NCBI GenBank assembly: GCA_951812925.1
Contig: OX638369.1
Span: 62,076,228 to 62,140,227 of the forward strand
Length of the DNA stretch: 64,000 nucleotides
Reading direction: 5' to 3'
Origin: Calliopum simillimum
Taxonomy: Eukaryota; Arthropoda; Insecta; Diptera; Lauxaniidae
Part shown: piece by piece, positions 63,340-64,000 of the stretch
Position numbering within the stretch: the first letter of the stretch is position 1
Layout: each line of letters starts with the position of its first letter
Translations under genes and position numbers: made by a program
The notes under the pieces: model-generated
Database searches by the model: none
Told to the model about the DNA's origin: nothing
Seen by the model: the letters and a program-made list of their open reading frames with translations, nothing else

Positions 63340-64000
63340 TTATTCGTCAAATGTGGCTTAAACACTTGAAAGCCCCAATCTTTTGCTTTAAAACCTAATT
63401 TAAATTATATTTATATCTTCATGCTTCTAAGAGATATCGTAGACCGAAATATAGTCAAGACGGGTTTTTTGCACTTTTGTGTCTTTTTAGGTTAGGATAT
63501 CTTTGAGGAAAAAAAAGACATCAACATAATTTAAATTAGGTTTTAAAGGCAAAGATTAGGACTTTAAAGTTGCTTACCAGATTTAACGAAATTAAAATTT
63601 CTTAAACATTTTAAACATGTTCAACAAACCAACCATTTCAAAATTCAGCCGTATGCCATACACGTAACAACAACACTCGGGTGTCAAACGGCTGAATTTA
63701 GAAGTAGTCGGTTCGTTGAACATGTTTCAAATGTGAAAGAAATTTTAATTTCGTTAAATCTGGTAAGCAACTTTAAAGTCCTAATTTTTGCCTTTAAAAC
63801 CTAATTTAAATTATGTTGAAGTCTTTTTTGTCCTCAAAGATATCCTAACCTAAAAAGACACAAAAGTGCAAAAAACCCGTCTTGACTATATTTCGGTCTA
63901 CGATATCTCTTAGAAGCATGAAGATATAAATATAATTTAAATTAGGTTTTAAAGCAAAAGATTGGGGCTTTCAAGTGTTTAAGCCACATTTGACGAATAA
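63340..64000. repeat. Long palindrome running off the window
   Basis: 63,340-63,650 and 63,690-64,000 are inverted copies (for example TTATTCGTCAAATGTGG at 63,340 facing the final bases), around a 39-bp loop centred near 63,670. Arms of at least 310 bp match almost perfectly. It probably continues outward on both sides as a foldback element. No coding capacity. Confidence 0.88.

Overview
This is an AT-rich stretch of animal nuclear DNA, almost certainly from a higher (brachyceran/schizophoran) fly. The evidence is a dipteran mini-me-type repeat core, zinc-finger fragments that match fly CTCF as I remember it, short 50-60 nt GT-AG introns, and Jockey, Transib, Penelope, hAT, Tc1 and PIF/Harbinger elements of insect type. 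I find no intact single-copy host gene, operon or bacterial feature. The window is a transposon graveyard with several young or intact insertions and unusually readable nesting.

Layout. 1-11,741: an RTE-like LINE ORF (it starts left of the window) is split by a 9.5 kb minus-strand Ty3/gypsy retrotransposon (1,929-11,448; twin 1,844-bp LTRs, 4-bp target duplication, tRNA-Lys-type primer site, Gag with a RING-H2 finger). 12.8-15.1 kb: a mini-me-type repeat, a minisatellite and an unrecognised coding fragment. 16.1-21.6 kb: a palindromic Transib-type element (CACTATGG ends, CAGCG duplication) into whose right arm a full-length, two-ORF Jockey LINE has inserted. 22-26.7 kb: a MITE, scattered remains of a CTCF-like zinc-finger gene in both orientations, and a LINE relic. 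26.8-29.35 kb: a decayed hAT element with a perfect 8-bp duplication.

29.7-45.2 kb: an old DNA transposon (copy A: a transposase-like gene plus a small DUF4806-like partner gene) was broken by three later events: a 9.7 kb tandem array LTR-gag-LTR-gag-LTR of a pol-less retrotransposon, a LINE 3' end, and a 2 kb foldback palindrome. The three LTRs of the array differ in length by exact multiples of a 254-bp internal repeat whose half-units form hairpins with compensatory changes. 46.8-51.3 kb: copy B of the same DNA transposon on the minus strand, much better preserved, with a four-exon partner gene and subterminal repeats.

52-60.5 kb: MITEs, two Tc1-like relics, a ubiquitin-RpL40 pseudogene, Myb/SANT-like fragments and a degraded Penelope element with GIY-YIG endonuclease and a hammerhead-ribozyme-like core. 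60.46-63.0 kb: a PIF/Harbinger element whose three-exon transposase splices into an intact 352-codon frame, with a convergent Myb-like partner. 63.34-64.0 kb: a long palindrome running off the window.

The genes here do not form a host pathway. Functional links are within elements: gag with pol, ORF1 with ORF2, transposase with its partner protein. All family calls rest on reading motifs by eye, without database searches.
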